From positions 682,001 through 746,000 of the forward strand of contig CAWBYD010000007.1 in assembly GCA_963792915.1 (NCBI GenBank): DNA of 64,000 nt. Reading direction: 5' to 3'. The notes beneath the pieces are model-generated. The model saw only the letters and a list, made by a program, of their open reading frames with translations. It searched no databases and was not told the DNA's origin. How positions within the stretch are numbered: position 1 is the stretch's first letter; each line of letters opens with the position of its first letter. The stretch is from Solirubrobacter sp963792915. GTDB lineage: Bacteria > Actinomycetota > Thermoleophilia > Solirubrobacterales > Solirubrobacteraceae. Below, one piece after another: positions 50,899 to 60,012 of this stretch. The position numbers and the translations under genes were made by a program.

Positions 50899-52138
50899 GC
50901 GCGACCGCCGCCGCGCTCACCGCCGCGGGCGGAGCCGGCGCCGCGGCGGTCGCGAGGTGACCGCGCCAGCGCGGCTTGGCGAGCACGAGCTGGACGTTGC
51001 CGATCCGGCGCTCGGTGAAGCCCGCCTCGCAGAAGCACAGGTACATCGTCCACAGCCGCTGGAAGCGCTCGTCGTAGCCCAGTTCGGTCAGGCGGCGCCA
51101 GTGCGATTCGAGGTTCGCGCGCCAGCGCCGCAGCGTCTCGGCGTAGTGCGGCGTGATGTCCTCGAGGTCGACCATCCGCAGGTCGCCGTCGCGCGCGACG
51201 TGGCGGGCGATCACCTCCAGCGAGGGCAGGCAGCCGTTCGGGAAGATCAGCGTGTTCATGAACGAGCGCGACGCCTTCTCGACGTCATAGAGGCGATCGT
51301 CGATCGTGATCGCCTGCAGTGCCATCACGCCGTCCGGCCGCAGCAGCCGCGAGCAGCGCGCGAAGAACGTCCCGAGATCCTTCCAGCCGACGGCCTCGAT
51401 CATCTCGATCGAGACGAGCTTGTCATAGCTGCCGCGCAGCTCGCGGTAGTCGTCGAGCCGGATCGTGACGCGGTCCTCGAGCTCCGCCTCGCGCACGCGC
51501 TCCAGCGCGAGGTCGTGCTGCTCGCGCGAGAGCGTGGTCGTCGTCACGCGGCAGCCGCGGGTCGACGCGGCGTGCAGCGCGAACCCGCCCCAGCCGGTGC
51601 CTATCTCGAGCACGTGGTCGGACGGGCCGAGGTCGAGCTTGGCGCAGATGCGCTCCAGCTTGGCACGCGAGGCCTCCTCGAGCGTCATGTCGCGCCGCTC
51701 GAAGATCGCGCCCGAGTACATCATGGTCGGGTCGAGCATCAGCTCGAAGAGGTCGTTGCCGAGGTCGTAGTGGGCGGAGATGTCGTCGCGGCTGCGCGAC
51801 GGCGTGTTGCGCACCGCGCGCGAGAACGGCGTCGACAGCGGCCGCAGCGCGCGCCGCCAGCGGTCGATCCCGTGCATGTTGCGCGCGGCGACCTCGATCA
51901 CGGCCGCGAGGTCTGGCGAATCCCACAGCCCGTCGACGTAGGTCTCGGCGAGCCCCTTGCCGCCGCGGACCAGCGCGGGCCAGACGCGGGGGGAGCGGAC
52001 GACGATCGTCGCCTGCGGCGAGCCGGCGCCGAACACGCGGCGGCGCGGGCCCTCGACCACGGTGAGCTGACCGGATTCGATGCGGGCGAGCAGCGCGCAC
52101 ACGATCCGGCGGGCGACGTCGTCCATCACCGCGACCAC
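50891..52138 (-). CDS. Cyclopropane-fatty-acyl-phospholipid synthase family methyltransferase
   Basis: 415 aa SAM-dependent enzyme acting on unsaturated chains of membrane phospholipids. N-terminal substrate domain (about 1-115), then DDISAHYDLGNDLFELMLDP, SAM motif I LEIGTGWGGFALHAA, VTTTTLSREQHDLAL, SIEMIEAVGWKDLGTFF and FIFPNGCLPSLE-type TLIFPNGCLPSLEVIARHV. GTG 52138 start (ATG 52126 possible). Neighbours DUF1365 and FAD oxidoreductase form the conserved trio seen in many bacteria, in some linked to branched or furan fatty acids and oxidative stress. Confidence 0.94.
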   Translation of the reverse strand: MVAVMDDVARRIVCALLARIESGQLTVVEGPRRRVFGAGSPQATIVVRSPRVWPALVRGGKGLAETYVDGLWDSPDLAAVIEVAARNMHGIDRWRRALRPLSTPFSRAVRNTPSRSRDDISAHYDLGNDLFELMLDPTMMYSGAIFERRDMTLEEASRAKLERICAKLDLGPSDHVLEIGTGWGGFALHAASTRGCRVTTTTLSREQHDLALERVREAELEDRVTIRLDDYRELRGSYDKLVSIEMIEAVGWKDLGTFFARCSRLLRPDGVMALQAITIDDRLYDVEKASRSFMNTLIFPNGCLPSLEVIARHVARDGDLRMVDLEDITPHYAETLRRWRANLESHWRRLTELGYDERFQRLWTMYLCFCEAGFTERRIGNVQLVLAKPRWRGHLATAAAPAPPAAVSAAAVARG

Positions 52139-52169
52139 GTCGCTCCGGCCCGCGGATCTCGGGGGTCTC

Positions 52170-52838
52170 TCACGTGGCCTCCAGTCTGGGATGCGGGTGG
52201 ATGCGGACGCCTTTGAGCCGCAGCGCGACGGCGTGCGCGTAGATCAACGCGAGCGCGCGCAGCGACGCGCCCGCGAGGACGCGCCGGCGGAACGGGCCGC
52301 GGCGCAGCGATAGCGTCGCGTCGAACGCGAGCCGGCCGTCGCGGCGCGACGCGATGTGCGCGGAGAGCGTCGGGCCGGGAGGCTTGGCGCGCAGCTCGTA
52401 GACGTGGTCGGAGGCCATGAACGGCGACACGTGCAGCGCCTTCTCGAGCTCGCCGGCGCCCCCACGCAGCACGTAGGCGTGCTGCTCGCCCCAGGGGGTG
52501 TTGGTGACCTCGGCGACGACCCACTCGAGCGCGCCGCCGGCCCCGAAGCAGTAGTAGAAGCTGACGGGATTGAACGCGTGGCCGAACGAGCGCAGGGTCG
52601 TGAGCACGCGAATCGGACCGGACACGTCGGCACCGGCGCGCTCGCGCACGAGCGCCCGCACGGCGTCGCCGAGGCCGACCGACGGATCGCCGAGGTAGTC
52701 CGGCCGGTGGAAGCGCACGAGGCCGCGCGCGGGCGGCGGCGCGTCGACGTCGAAGTAGGCCATCGCCACGCGGTGGCGGAACGCGTGCTCGCGCACGGCG
52801 AAGCGGCGATGGCGGATCGTCCCGCGATAGACGTTCAT
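52170..52838 (-). CDS. DUF1365 domain protein
   Basis: 222 aa, start MNVYRGTIRHRRFAVREHAF at 52838. Family blocks: FRHRVAMAYFDVDAPP, FHRPDYLGDPSVGLGDAVR, LTTLRSFGHAFNPVSFYYCF, EVTNTPWGEQHAYVL and KALHVSPFMASDHVYEL. Function not established; nearly always next to Cfa-type methyltransferases and FAD-dependent amine-oxidase-like proteins, as here. Overlaps the FAD gene by 4 bp. Confidence 0.93.
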   Translation of the reverse strand: MNVYRGTIRHRRFAVREHAFRHRVAMAYFDVDAPPPARGLVRFHRPDYLGDPSVGLGDAVRALVRERAGADVSGPIRVLTTLRSFGHAFNPVSFYYCFGAGGALEWVVAEVTNTPWGEQHAYVLRGGAGELEKALHVSPFMASDHVYELRAKPPGPTLSAHIASRRDGRLAFDATLSLRRGPFRRRVLAGASLRALALIYAHAVALRLKGVRIHPHPRLEAT

Positions 52839-54067
52839 CGCAGCGCCTCCACGGCCCGCAGCGCGCTCACGACGCCGTCCTCGTGGAAGCCCCAACGCCA
52901 GTACGCGCCCGCGTAGTGCGTGCGCGCGATCCCGCTGATCTCGTGGTGGCGCGCCTGTGCGCGGGCGCCGGCGGGCGTGAAGACGGGATGCGCGTAGGCG
53001 ATCGTCTTGATGATCGCGCTCGGCTCGATCGCCTCGGTGCGGTTGAGCGTGACGCAGAACTCGCGGTCGGCGCGCAGGGACTGCAGGCGATTCATGTGGT
53101 ACGTGACCGTGCTCAGGCCCTTGGGCTCGGGCAGCAGGTGATAGTTCCAGCTCGCCCACGCGCGGCGCCGGCGCGGGAGCAGCCGGACGTCCGTGTGCAG
53201 CACCGCCTCGTTGCGCTGATACGGGATCGCGCGCAGGATCTCGTGCTCGCAATCGCTCGCGTCGGCGAGCAGCGCCAGCGCCTGGTCGGAGTGCGTCGCC
53301 AGCACCACGTGGTCGAAACGCTCTTCTACGCCGTCGCGCGTAGAAATCGCCACGTGATCTACGTGGCGCCTGATCGCCGCCACGGGCGTCGCTACGCGCA
53401 GCCGGTCGCGCCACGGCCGCACCACGGCGTCGACGTAGCTGCGCGAACCGTTGACGATCGTGCGCCATTGCGGGCGCCCGCGGAACCCGAGCATCCCGTG
53501 ATTGGCGAAGAATTCGACCAAAAAGCGCGCGGGAAAGTTCCACATCTGTCGCGGATCTGCGGACCACACGGCGGATGCCTGCGGGACGATCAGCCGTTCT
53601 ACGAACGGTTGCGAATACCGGCGCTCGTCGAGCCAGTGGCCCAGCGACGGACCCTCGCCGCCGGCGGCCAGCAGCGCGCGGGCGTCGCGGTTGAAGCGCA
53701 CGAGGTCGCCGATCATGCGGTGAAACCACGGCGAGACGAGGTGCGCGCGCTTGGCGAAGAGCCCGTTCGGCGACGCGCCGTTGTACTCGAAGTCGCCACC
53801 GTCAGAGACGCCGAAGCTCATGTCCGACGGCTGCGTGGCGACCCCCGCGGAGGCGAGCAGGCGCTGGAAGTTGGGATAGTTGCGATCGTTGAAGACGATG
53901 AAGCCGGTGTCCACGTGATGCGTCGCGTCCTCCGTGTCGACCCGCACGGTGTTGGCGTGGCCGCCCGGCCGCGCGCCGGCCTCGAACACGGTGATCTCAT
54001 GGCTGCGATGCAGCGCGTGCGCGGCGGTCAACCCCGAGACTCCGGCTCCGACGATGGCGATCCTCAT
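52835..54067 (-). CDS. FAD-dependent amine-oxidase-like oxidoreductase of the Cfa/DUF1365 cluster
   Basis: 410 aa. N-terminal Rossmann MRIAIVGAGVSGLTAAHAL binds FAD, followed by ITVFEAGARPGGHANTVRVD and the family block HHVDTGFIVFNDRNYPNFQR; C-terminal HYAGAYWRWGFHEDGV closes the FAD site. Members resemble phytoene desaturase/amine oxidase and are thought to desaturate or oxidise fatty-acyl chains before methylation. First gene of the operon; 62 bp divergent from the WS/DGAT gene. Confidence 0.92.
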   Translation of the reverse strand: MRIAIVGAGVSGLTAAHALHRSHEITVFEAGARPGGHANTVRVDTEDATHHVDTGFIVFNDRNYPNFQRLLASAGVATQPSDMSFGVSDGGDFEYNGASPNGLFAKRAHLVSPWFHRMIGDLVRFNRDARALLAAGGEGPSLGHWLDERRYSQPFVERLIVPQASAVWSADPRQMWNFPARFLVEFFANHGMLGFRGRPQWRTIVNGSRSYVDAVVRPWRDRLRVATPVAAIRRHVDHVAISTRDGVEERFDHVVLATHSDQALALLADASDCEHEILRAIPYQRNEAVLHTDVRLLPRRRRAWASWNYHLLPEPKGLSTVTYHMNRLQSLRADREFCVTLNRTEAIEPSAIIKTIAYAHPVFTPAGARAQARHHEISGIARTHYAGAYWRWGFHEDGVVSALRAVEALR

Positions 54068-54129
54068 TGCCCTCGTGTTCGGGCCACAGCACTCGTTCGG
54101 ATCATTCGCCCCGCGGGAAGAGCATTGGC

Positions 54130-55602
54130 ATGCGCCAGCTGACGAGCCTCGACGCCCAGTTCCTCGCGGTCGAATCGGCCCGCATCTATGGCCACGTCGC
54201 GTTCCTGGGCGTCTATGACCCCAGCACCGCCCCGGGCGGCAAGCTCGGGGCCGACGAGGTGACCGCGCTGCTCGACGCGCGCCTGCACCTCCTCCCGCCG
54301 CTGCGCTGGCGGCTCGTCCAGGTCCCGCTGGGGCTCGACCTTCCCTACTGGGCCGAGGACCCGGAATTCGACCTCGACTTCCACATCCGCGAGACGGCGA
54401 TACCGCAGCCGGGCACCGACCGCCAGCTCGCGGAGACCGTCGCGCGCCTCTTCGGCCGTCCGCTGGACCGCGGCCGGCCGCTGTGGGAGCTCTACGTCAT
54501 CCACGGCCTCCAGGAGGGACGCGTCGCGCTGCTGACCAAGGTCCACCACGCGCTGGTCGACGGCATCTCGGGCAACGAGATCATGGCCGCGCTGCTCGAC
54601 TCCGAGCCGGCCGGCCGCGTGATCGCCCCGCGGCCGCCCGGCAACGGCGCGCCGCGGCCGATCCCGCGCGATCGCTCCATGCTGCTGCGCGGGCTGCGCG
54701 GCATCCCGCGCCAGCCGTTGCGCGCGCTCCGCACGCTGCCGACGACCGTGGCCGGCTTCACGGACCTCCCGGGTGCCAACGCGCTGCCCGGCGTGCCGAC
54801 GCTCAGCCACGTCTACTCGCGCGTGCGCCGCACGTTCGGCGCGCGGGAGAGCGCGGGCGTGCTCGAGGTCACCAAGGCGCGCCCGCCCAAGACGCCGTTC
54901 AACGGCCCGGTCTCGGCGCACCGGCGCTTCGCGTTCGGCTCGCTCTCGCTCGACTCCGTGCGTCAGGTCCGGCGCGAGTTCGGCACCACGGTCAACGACG
55001 TGGTGGTGGCGATCTGCGCCGGCGCCGTGCGCGACTGGCTGCTCGAGCGCGACGCGCTGCCCGCCGACCCGCTCGTGGCGATGATCCCGATGTCCGTCCG
55101 CAAACGCGACGAGAAGGGCACCTGGGGCAACCGGATCTCGATGATGATCGTCCCGATCCCGACCAACGAGCCCGACCCCGCGACGCGGCTGCAGCGGACG
55201 CACGCCTACCTCGCGAGCGCCAAGGAGCGCCACAGCGCGCTGCCCGCGTCGCTGCTGACCGACGCGACGGCGTTCATCCCGCCCGCCGTGGCCTCGCTGG
55301 CCGCGCGCAACACGGTCGACATCCTGAGCCGGACGCGCCCCCCGCTGAACCTCGTGATCTCCAACGTGCCCGGCCCGCGGTCCTCGCTCTATTGCGCCGG
55401 CGCGGAGCTCGTGTCGAACTTCCCGGTGTCCGTGATCGTCGACGGCGTCGGGCTGAACATCACCGTCGTCAGCTACAAGGACCGCGTCGACTTCGGGATC
55501 GTCGGCGATCGCGAGCAGATCGACGACGCGTGGGCGTTCCTCGAGGGCGCCGCCCACGCGCTCGGCGAGCTGGAGGCGATCGGCGGCGTCAGCAGCGCGT
55601 GA
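54130..55602 (+). CDS. Wax ester synthase/diacylglycerol acyltransferase (WS/DGAT)
   Basis: 490 aa; start MRQLTSLDAQFLAVES at 54130 (in-frame ATG at 54067 lies within the neighbour's promoter). The catalytic HHxxxDG is HHALVDG in KVHHALVDGISGNEI; also RPLDRGRPLWELYVIHGL, GTTVNDVVVAICAGAVRDWL, PMSVRK, GNRISMMIVPIP and NLVISNVPGPR. Makes storage triacylglycerols or wax esters at the membrane. Divergent from the fatty-acid modification operon; its 3' end overlaps the next gene by 14 bp. Confidence 0.94.
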   Translation: MRQLTSLDAQFLAVESARIYGHVAFLGVYDPSTAPGGKLGADEVTALLDARLHLLPPLRWRLVQVPLGLDLPYWAEDPEFDLDFHIRETAIPQPGTDRQLAETVARLFGRPLDRGRPLWELYVIHGLQEGRVALLTKVHHALVDGISGNEIMAALLDSEPAGRVIAPRPPGNGAPRPIPRDRSMLLRGLRGIPRQPLRALRTLPTTVAGFTDLPGANALPGVPTLSHVYSRVRRTFGARESAGVLEVTKARPPKTPFNGPVSAHRRFAFGSLSLDSVRQVRREFGTTVNDVVVAICAGAVRDWLLERDALPADPLVAMIPMSVRKRDEKGTWGNRISMMIVPIPTNEPDPATRLQRTHAYLASAKERHSALPASLLTDATAFIPPAVASLAARNTVDILSRTRPPLNLVISNVPGPRSSLYCAGAELVSNFPVSVIVDGVGLNITVVSYKDRVDFGIVGDREQIDDAWAFLEGAAHALGELEAIGGVSSA

Positions 55603-56878
55603 GCGCCGCGCCGGGCGCCGCGCAGCGGATCGTCCGCACCGGGGCCTTGCGCGTACGCATGCGGAAGTTCACGATCTTGACCGCTCCGGTCGGCGCGATC
55701 GCGGTGACGGTGAGCACCGCGCGGCTGTGGAACCGCGCCCGCTTGATCGATGCAGGCGTCTTGAGCGCGCTGGCCTTGGGCACATAGATGTGCGACCGGA
55801 ACGGGCACCCGTGTCCCTTGCAGCTGATCTTCACCTTCGAACCGGCCGGCAGCCCGCGCACGGTCAGCGCCGTGAAGCGCGTCCGGCTGCCAGTGACCCG
55901 GTAGCTGTTGCTGATCGTCGGGACGAACGGCGCCGGAGCGGGGGCGGGAGGCGGCGGCGGGGGCGCCTGGGGCACCGGCGGGGTCGGGATCGCGGCGATC
56001 GCGCCGTCGTCGACGCTGATCCCGGCCACGTTGACGAACGTCTGGCGGCGGTAGCCGCCGTCGATCTCCCACAGGTGGTTGGACGGCAGGCCGCGCAGGA
56101 CGGTTCCGTCCTTGGGCACGGCGAGCAGCCGCCCGCCGCCCAGGCCGCTGATCGTCGCGGGGTCGACGGCCACCGGGCCGGCGCAGCCGCCGATCGCCGC
56201 GCAGTTGGTCAGCCGCACCGCGGCGCCGCCCGCGACCCGATAGTAGGTCGGCGCGGCGAGCAGGAACGTGGCGTCGGCGGGCAGCGCGGCGAGGTGCGGC
56301 AGCGAGGGCGTCGCCGTCCCGGCGAGCGCGAACGTCCGTCCGTCGATCAGGATCGGCGTGCACGAGCAGGCCGCGATCGGCAGCGGCGCGCCGCCGGCGA
56401 ACCGGTAGATCCGCCCGTCGTCGGCATTGCGCACCGTGGTGCTGTTGGCCGGGACGCTGCGCAGGTGCACGGCGACGGTCGCGTTCGGCCGGCCGAGCTG
56501 GGAGAACGTCTTGGTGTCGATCGTCGTGGGGTTCATGCAGCCCGCGCCGATGTCACAGCGCACCAGCAGCGGTGCGCCGCCGGCAAAGCGGTAGTAGCCG
56601 CCGTCGGTCACATTCCGAACCACCGCGTTGTCGACCGGAAACTGCTTGTAGCCCGAGAGGTCCTTGACGTCGACGACCCCGGCGCACTTGTTGCTGTAGG
56701 CGCAGCTCGAGATCCACAGCGGCGCTCCGCCCACAACCCGGTACACGGCGCCGTCCGGCGTCCGTATCAGCCCGCCGTCGGCGACGGGTGCCGCCAGCGC
56801 GGAGGTCGTGTGCAGCGCGGCGCATGCGAGCATGACGCCGAACGCGCGGCCGAGGCGAGATCCAACCCGAGTAGCCAT
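55589..56878 (-). CDS. Secreted protein with repeated YRVAGGAP modules
   Basis: 429 aa; start MATRVGSRLGRAFGVMLAC at 56878, signal ending near SALAAP. Five units of about 55-60 residues each contain a Y-R-x-x-G-G-A-P-L core: VYRVVGGAPLWISSC, YYRFAGGAPLLVRC, IYRFAGGAPLPIAAC, YYRVAGGAAVRLTNC and the degenerate LWEIDGGYRRQTF, mostly followed by a Cys pair. A Pro-rich linker (about 315-330) leads to a C-terminal beta domain (VKISCKGHGCPFRSH, VLTVTAIAPTGAVKI) common in Solirubrobacterales. Role unknown, probably binding at the cell surface. Confidence 0.82.
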   Translation of the reverse strand: MATRVGSRLGRAFGVMLACAALHTTSALAAPVADGGLIRTPDGAVYRVVGGAPLWISSCAYSNKCAGVVDVKDLSGYKQFPVDNAVVRNVTDGGYYRFAGGAPLLVRCDIGAGCMNPTTIDTKTFSQLGRPNATVAVHLRSVPANSTTVRNADDGRIYRFAGGAPLPIAACSCTPILIDGRTFALAGTATPSLPHLAALPADATFLLAAPTYYRVAGGAAVRLTNCAAIGGCAGPVAVDPATISGLGGGRLLAVPKDGTVLRGLPSNHLWEIDGGYRRQTFVNVAGISVDDGAIAAIPTPPVPQAPPPPPPAPAPAPFVPTISNSYRVTGSRTRFTALTVRGLPAGSKVKISCKGHGCPFRSHIYVPKASALKTPASIKRARFHSRAVLTVTAIAPTGAVKIVNFRMRTRKAPVRTIRCAAPGAALTRC

Positions 56879-57036
56879 CCAATTCACCCTTGTCCAGTCG
56901 TACGGCGGGGCTGATCCCACCAGTCACTCACCCGCAGTGTCAAGCAAGGAGGTCAATCCGTGCCCGCGAACCCGCCAACACGGCAGCCGCGCGATCCGAT
57001 CGGCGTGATGCCGACCGGCCGCGCCGTCCGGCCGGC

Positions 57037-57426
57037 ATGACCGAGATCCACGTCTACATCGAGGTCGACGACCTCCCCCGCGCGCTGGCGTTCTACCTCG
57101 ACGGCCTGGGGTTGCGCGAGCGGCGCCGGCTGACCGAGCGCTGGGTGGAGCTGTCAGGCGCGCAGGTTCCGGTCCACCTCCTGGCCCGGCCGGCGCCGGA
57201 GAAGGACTTCTCCCGCCACTGGACGCCGGTGCATCTGGACTTCGCGGTCGACGACCTCGACGCGGCGGTCGAGCGCGCCCTCGCCGCGGGCGGGACGCTC
57301 GAGCACCGCAAGGACCAGCCCGGCCTGTGGCGGCTGGCGGGGCTCGCGGACCCCGCGGGCAACGGGGTCGACCTGATCGAGCTCGTACCGGGCGCCTACG
57401 AGCGGCTGGCTCACGCCGGGGTGTGA
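57037..57426 (+). CDS. VOC-family (glyoxalase/bleomycin-resistance fold) protein
   Basis: 129 aa, start ATG 57037. EIHVYIEVDDLPRALAFYLD, HLDFAVDDLDAAVERALAAG and GLADPAGNGVDLIELVPG show the paired beta-alpha-beta-beta-beta modules. The frame upstream of 57037 is not conserved-looking. Metal ligands and substrate unknown. Its 3' end overlaps a second VOC gene on the other strand by 16 bp. Confidence 0.87.
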   Translation: MTEIHVYIEVDDLPRALAFYLDGLGLRERRRLTERWVELSGAQVPVHLLARPAPEKDFSRHWTPVHLDFAVDDLDAAVERALAAGGTLEHRKDQPGLWRLAGLADPAGNGVDLIELVPGAYERLAHAGV

Positions 57427-57770
57427 CAGACCGCCTCGGCGTTGTTGCCGTCGGGGTCCAGCACGAACGCGCCGTAGTAGTGCGGATGGTAGATCTCGCG
57501 GATCCCCGGTCCGCCGTTGTCCGTGCCGCCCGCGGCCAGCGCCGCCGCGTGGAAGGCGTCCACCGCCTCCCGGTCGGGCGCCTCGAACGCGATGTGGGCG
57601 ACGGCCGGCACGCGGTCCTCGAGCCAGAACCGCGGCCGCCGCGGCGGCCCGAAGGCGACCGCCGGCGGGCGCTCCATCACGACGCCGTAGCCGAGCGGGG
57701 CCAGCGCCGCCTCGTAGAACGCGCGCGAGGCGGCGACGTCGCGCACGCCGATCGCGAGATGGTCAAGCAT
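57411..57770 (-). CDS. VOC-family protein
   Basis: 119 aa. MLDHLAIGVRDVAASRAFYE, APLGYGVVMERP, HIAFEAPDREAVDAFHAAAL and YYGAFVLDPDGNNAEAVCH are typical of small lactoylglutathione-lyase-like VOC proteins. Last gene of a minus-strand pair, overlapping the molybdopterin enzyme gene by 8 bp. Confidence 0.9.
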   Translation of the reverse strand: MLDHLAIGVRDVAASRAFYEAALAPLGYGVVMERPPAVAFGPPRRPRFWLEDRVPAVAHIAFEAPDREAVDAFHAAALAAGGTDNGGPGIREIYHPHYYGAFVLDPDGNNAEAVCHTPA

Positions 57771-60012
57771 CGAGTGCCCTCCAGACGCGCAGCGGCGTCA
57801 TCGGCAGTTCGGTCAGCCGCGCGCCGGTGGCCGCGGCGATGGCGTTGGCGATCGCCGGCGGGACGGCGACGACCGGGGGCTCGCCGACGCCCTTGGCGCC
57901 GAACGGTCCGTCCGGCGCGGGGACCTCGACGATCAGCGTCTCGATCGCCGGCACCTCGCTCGCCGACGGCATCGCGTATTCCGCGAACGAGCCGCCCTGC
58001 AGCTGCCCGTACTCGTCGTGCGCGAGCTCCTCCAGCAGCGCCCAGCCGATCCCCTGAGCCGTGCCGCCGTGCATCTGCCCCTCGACGAGCGCCGGGTTGA
58101 GCGCGCGGCCGACGTCCTGCGCGATCACGTGGGCGAGCACGGTCACGGCGCCGGTCTCGCGGTCCACGCGCACGTGCGAGAGGTGGGCGGCGGCGCCGGG
58201 CGCGCGGCTGGTCTGGGCGATGCCGCCGTAGCCCTCGATCGGCTCGTGCGGGGAGCCGAACGTGAGCGTGCGGCTCGCGAGCTCGCGGATCGAGATCCCG
58301 CGGGCGGGCGCGCCGACGGGCCGAACCTCGCCGTCGACCAGCTCGAGGTCCTCCTCGGCGATCTCGAGCTCGGTCGCGGCGACGCGCAGCAGGCGCTCGC
58401 GGGCCTCGCGCGCGGCGCGCTCGACCGCGCGGCCGAACGTGTAGGTGACCTTGCTGCCGCCCGAGACGCCGCCGTAGGGCGCGCTGCCGGTGTCGCCGGT
58501 CGCGATCCGGACGCTGTCCTCGGCGAGCCCGAACGTCTCGGCGGCGATCGTCGCCAGCGCGTTCTCGACCCCGCTCATGTCGGCGGCCGCCGTGATCACC
58601 GTCAGGCGGCCGTCGGAATCGAGCCGGCAGATCGCGGCCGCGGGCTCGAGCCCGCCCGGCCAGAAGCCGAGCGCGACGCCGATCCCCTCGCCGTCGTCGA
58701 CGCTCGTCCGGCGCGCGTAGAGCGGGTGCTCGCGCACGCGCTCGAGGCACTCGCGGGCGCCGAAGGACTTGATCACCTGCCCGTCGATCCCGGCTTCGCC
58801 CGCCTCGAGCACGTTCTCCAGGCGCAGCTCGATCGGGTCGAGGTCGAGCTCGGCGGCCAGCCGGTCGATCAGCGTCTCGACCGCGAACGCGGCCGGCGGC
58901 GCGCCGGGCGCGCGGTAGGCGCCCGCGCCGACCCGGTTCGTGTTGACGCCGATCGCCGTGATGTCGTGCGCGGGCCACCGGTAGGGGCCGACGACGAGCA
59001 TCGCGGAGATCCCCTCGACGCCCATGTCGCCGATCCCGCCGCGGTCGGCGATCACGCGCCCGCGGATCGCGGTCAGCCGGCCGTCGCGCGTGCCGCCGAG
59101 CTCGAGCTCGATCAGCTGGGCGGGCGCCGGGTTGCCGGCGGCGAAGTCCTCGGAGCGGATGAACGAGAGCCGCACGGGCCGGCCGAGCTTCACCGCCGCG
59201 GCGGCGGCCAGCGGCTCGACGACCATCAGCTTGCCCCCGAAGGCGCCGCCCAGCGATGCCGGGCGCACCCGCACGCGGTCGAGCGGGAGCCCAAGCGCCG
59301 TCGCGACTCCCTGGCGCACCATGAACGCGCCCTGGGTGCTGGAGTTGATCACGAGCTCGCCGTCGGGCTCCTGGTAGGCGAGCGCCGACTGCGTCTCGAG
59401 GTAGCCCTGGTGGATCCAGTTCGTGCGAAAGCGCGCGGACACGACGGCGTCGGCGCGCGCCAGGCCCGCGTCGACGTCGCCGGCGGCGAGCCGCTGGCGC
59501 AGCGCGACGTTGGGCGGGAGCTCCTCCTGCTCCCCCTCGCCGCCGGGCGCGTCGGTGTGGGCGCTGCCGGCGCCGTCGCCACCGCCGCCGGCGGTCAGGC
59601 GCGCGCGGGGGGCGTCGGGCTCCATCGCCGCCTCGAGGTCGAGCACCGGCTCGAGCGGCGTCTCGTCGACCACCACGAGCATGGCGGCGTCCTCGGCCGC
59701 GGCCGGGGTCTCGGCGACGACGAGGGCGACCGGCTGGCCCGAGAACACGATCTCCTCGCGCGCCAGCGGCTCGCCGGTGCGCCCGCCGCCGCCGACGATC
59801 GGCAGGTCGGCCGCCGTCAGCACCGCCACCACGCCGGGAACCGCCAGCGCGGCGCTCGTGTCGATCGCCTCGATCCGCGCGTGCGCCTCCGAGGCGAGCA
59901 CGGGACGCGCGTGCAGCAGCCCGTGGATCGGCATGTCCGCCACGTAGCGCGTGGCGCCGCGGACCTTCGGATCTCCGTCGCGCCGACGGCGCGCTTCCCC
60001 CACCGAGCTCAT
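57763..60012 (-). CDS. Xanthine-dehydrogenase-family molybdopterin-binding subunit (solitary)
   Basis: 749 aa large subunit of the xanthine oxidase family: KVRGATRYVADMPIHGLLHA, QGYLETQSALAYQEPDGEL, TQGAFMVRQGVATALGLPLD, RPASLGGAFGGKLMV, GAGAYRAPGAPPAAFAVET and catalytic Glu in FGAKGVGEPPVVAVPP. A Gly/Glu-rich insert near residues 140-165 is low complexity. No FAD or 2Fe-2S partner gene, nor cofactor maturation gene, lies next to it, which is unusual. The start codon overlaps the palindrome at 60011-60024. Substrate unknown (purine, aldehyde or CO-type hydroxylation). Confidence 0.9.
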   Translation of the reverse strand: MSSVGEARRRRDGDPKVRGATRYVADMPIHGLLHARPVLASEAHARIEAIDTSAALAVPGVVAVLTAADLPIVGGGGRTGEPLAREEIVFSGQPVALVVAETPAAAEDAAMLVVVDETPLEPVLDLEAAMEPDAPRARLTAGGGGDGAGSAHTDAPGGEGEQEELPPNVALRQRLAAGDVDAGLARADAVVSARFRTNWIHQGYLETQSALAYQEPDGELVINSSTQGAFMVRQGVATALGLPLDRVRVRPASLGGAFGGKLMVVEPLAAAAAVKLGRPVRLSFIRSEDFAAGNPAPAQLIELELGGTRDGRLTAIRGRVIADRGGIGDMGVEGISAMLVVGPYRWPAHDITAIGVNTNRVGAGAYRAPGAPPAAFAVETLIDRLAAELDLDPIELRLENVLEAGEAGIDGQVIKSFGARECLERVREHPLYARRTSVDDGEGIGVALGFWPGGLEPAAAICRLDSDGRLTVITAAADMSGVENALATIAAETFGLAEDSVRIATGDTGSAPYGGVSGGSKVTYTFGRAVERAAREARERLLRVAATELEIAEEDLELVDGEVRPVGAPARGISIRELASRTLTFGSPHEPIEGYGGIAQTSRAPGAAAHLSHVRVDRETGAVTVLAHVIAQDVGRALNPALVEGQMHGGTAQGIGWALLEELAHDEYGQLQGGSFAEYAMPSASEVPAIETLIVEVPAPDGPFGAKGVGEPPVVAVPPAIANAIAAATGARLTELPMTPLRVWRALDA

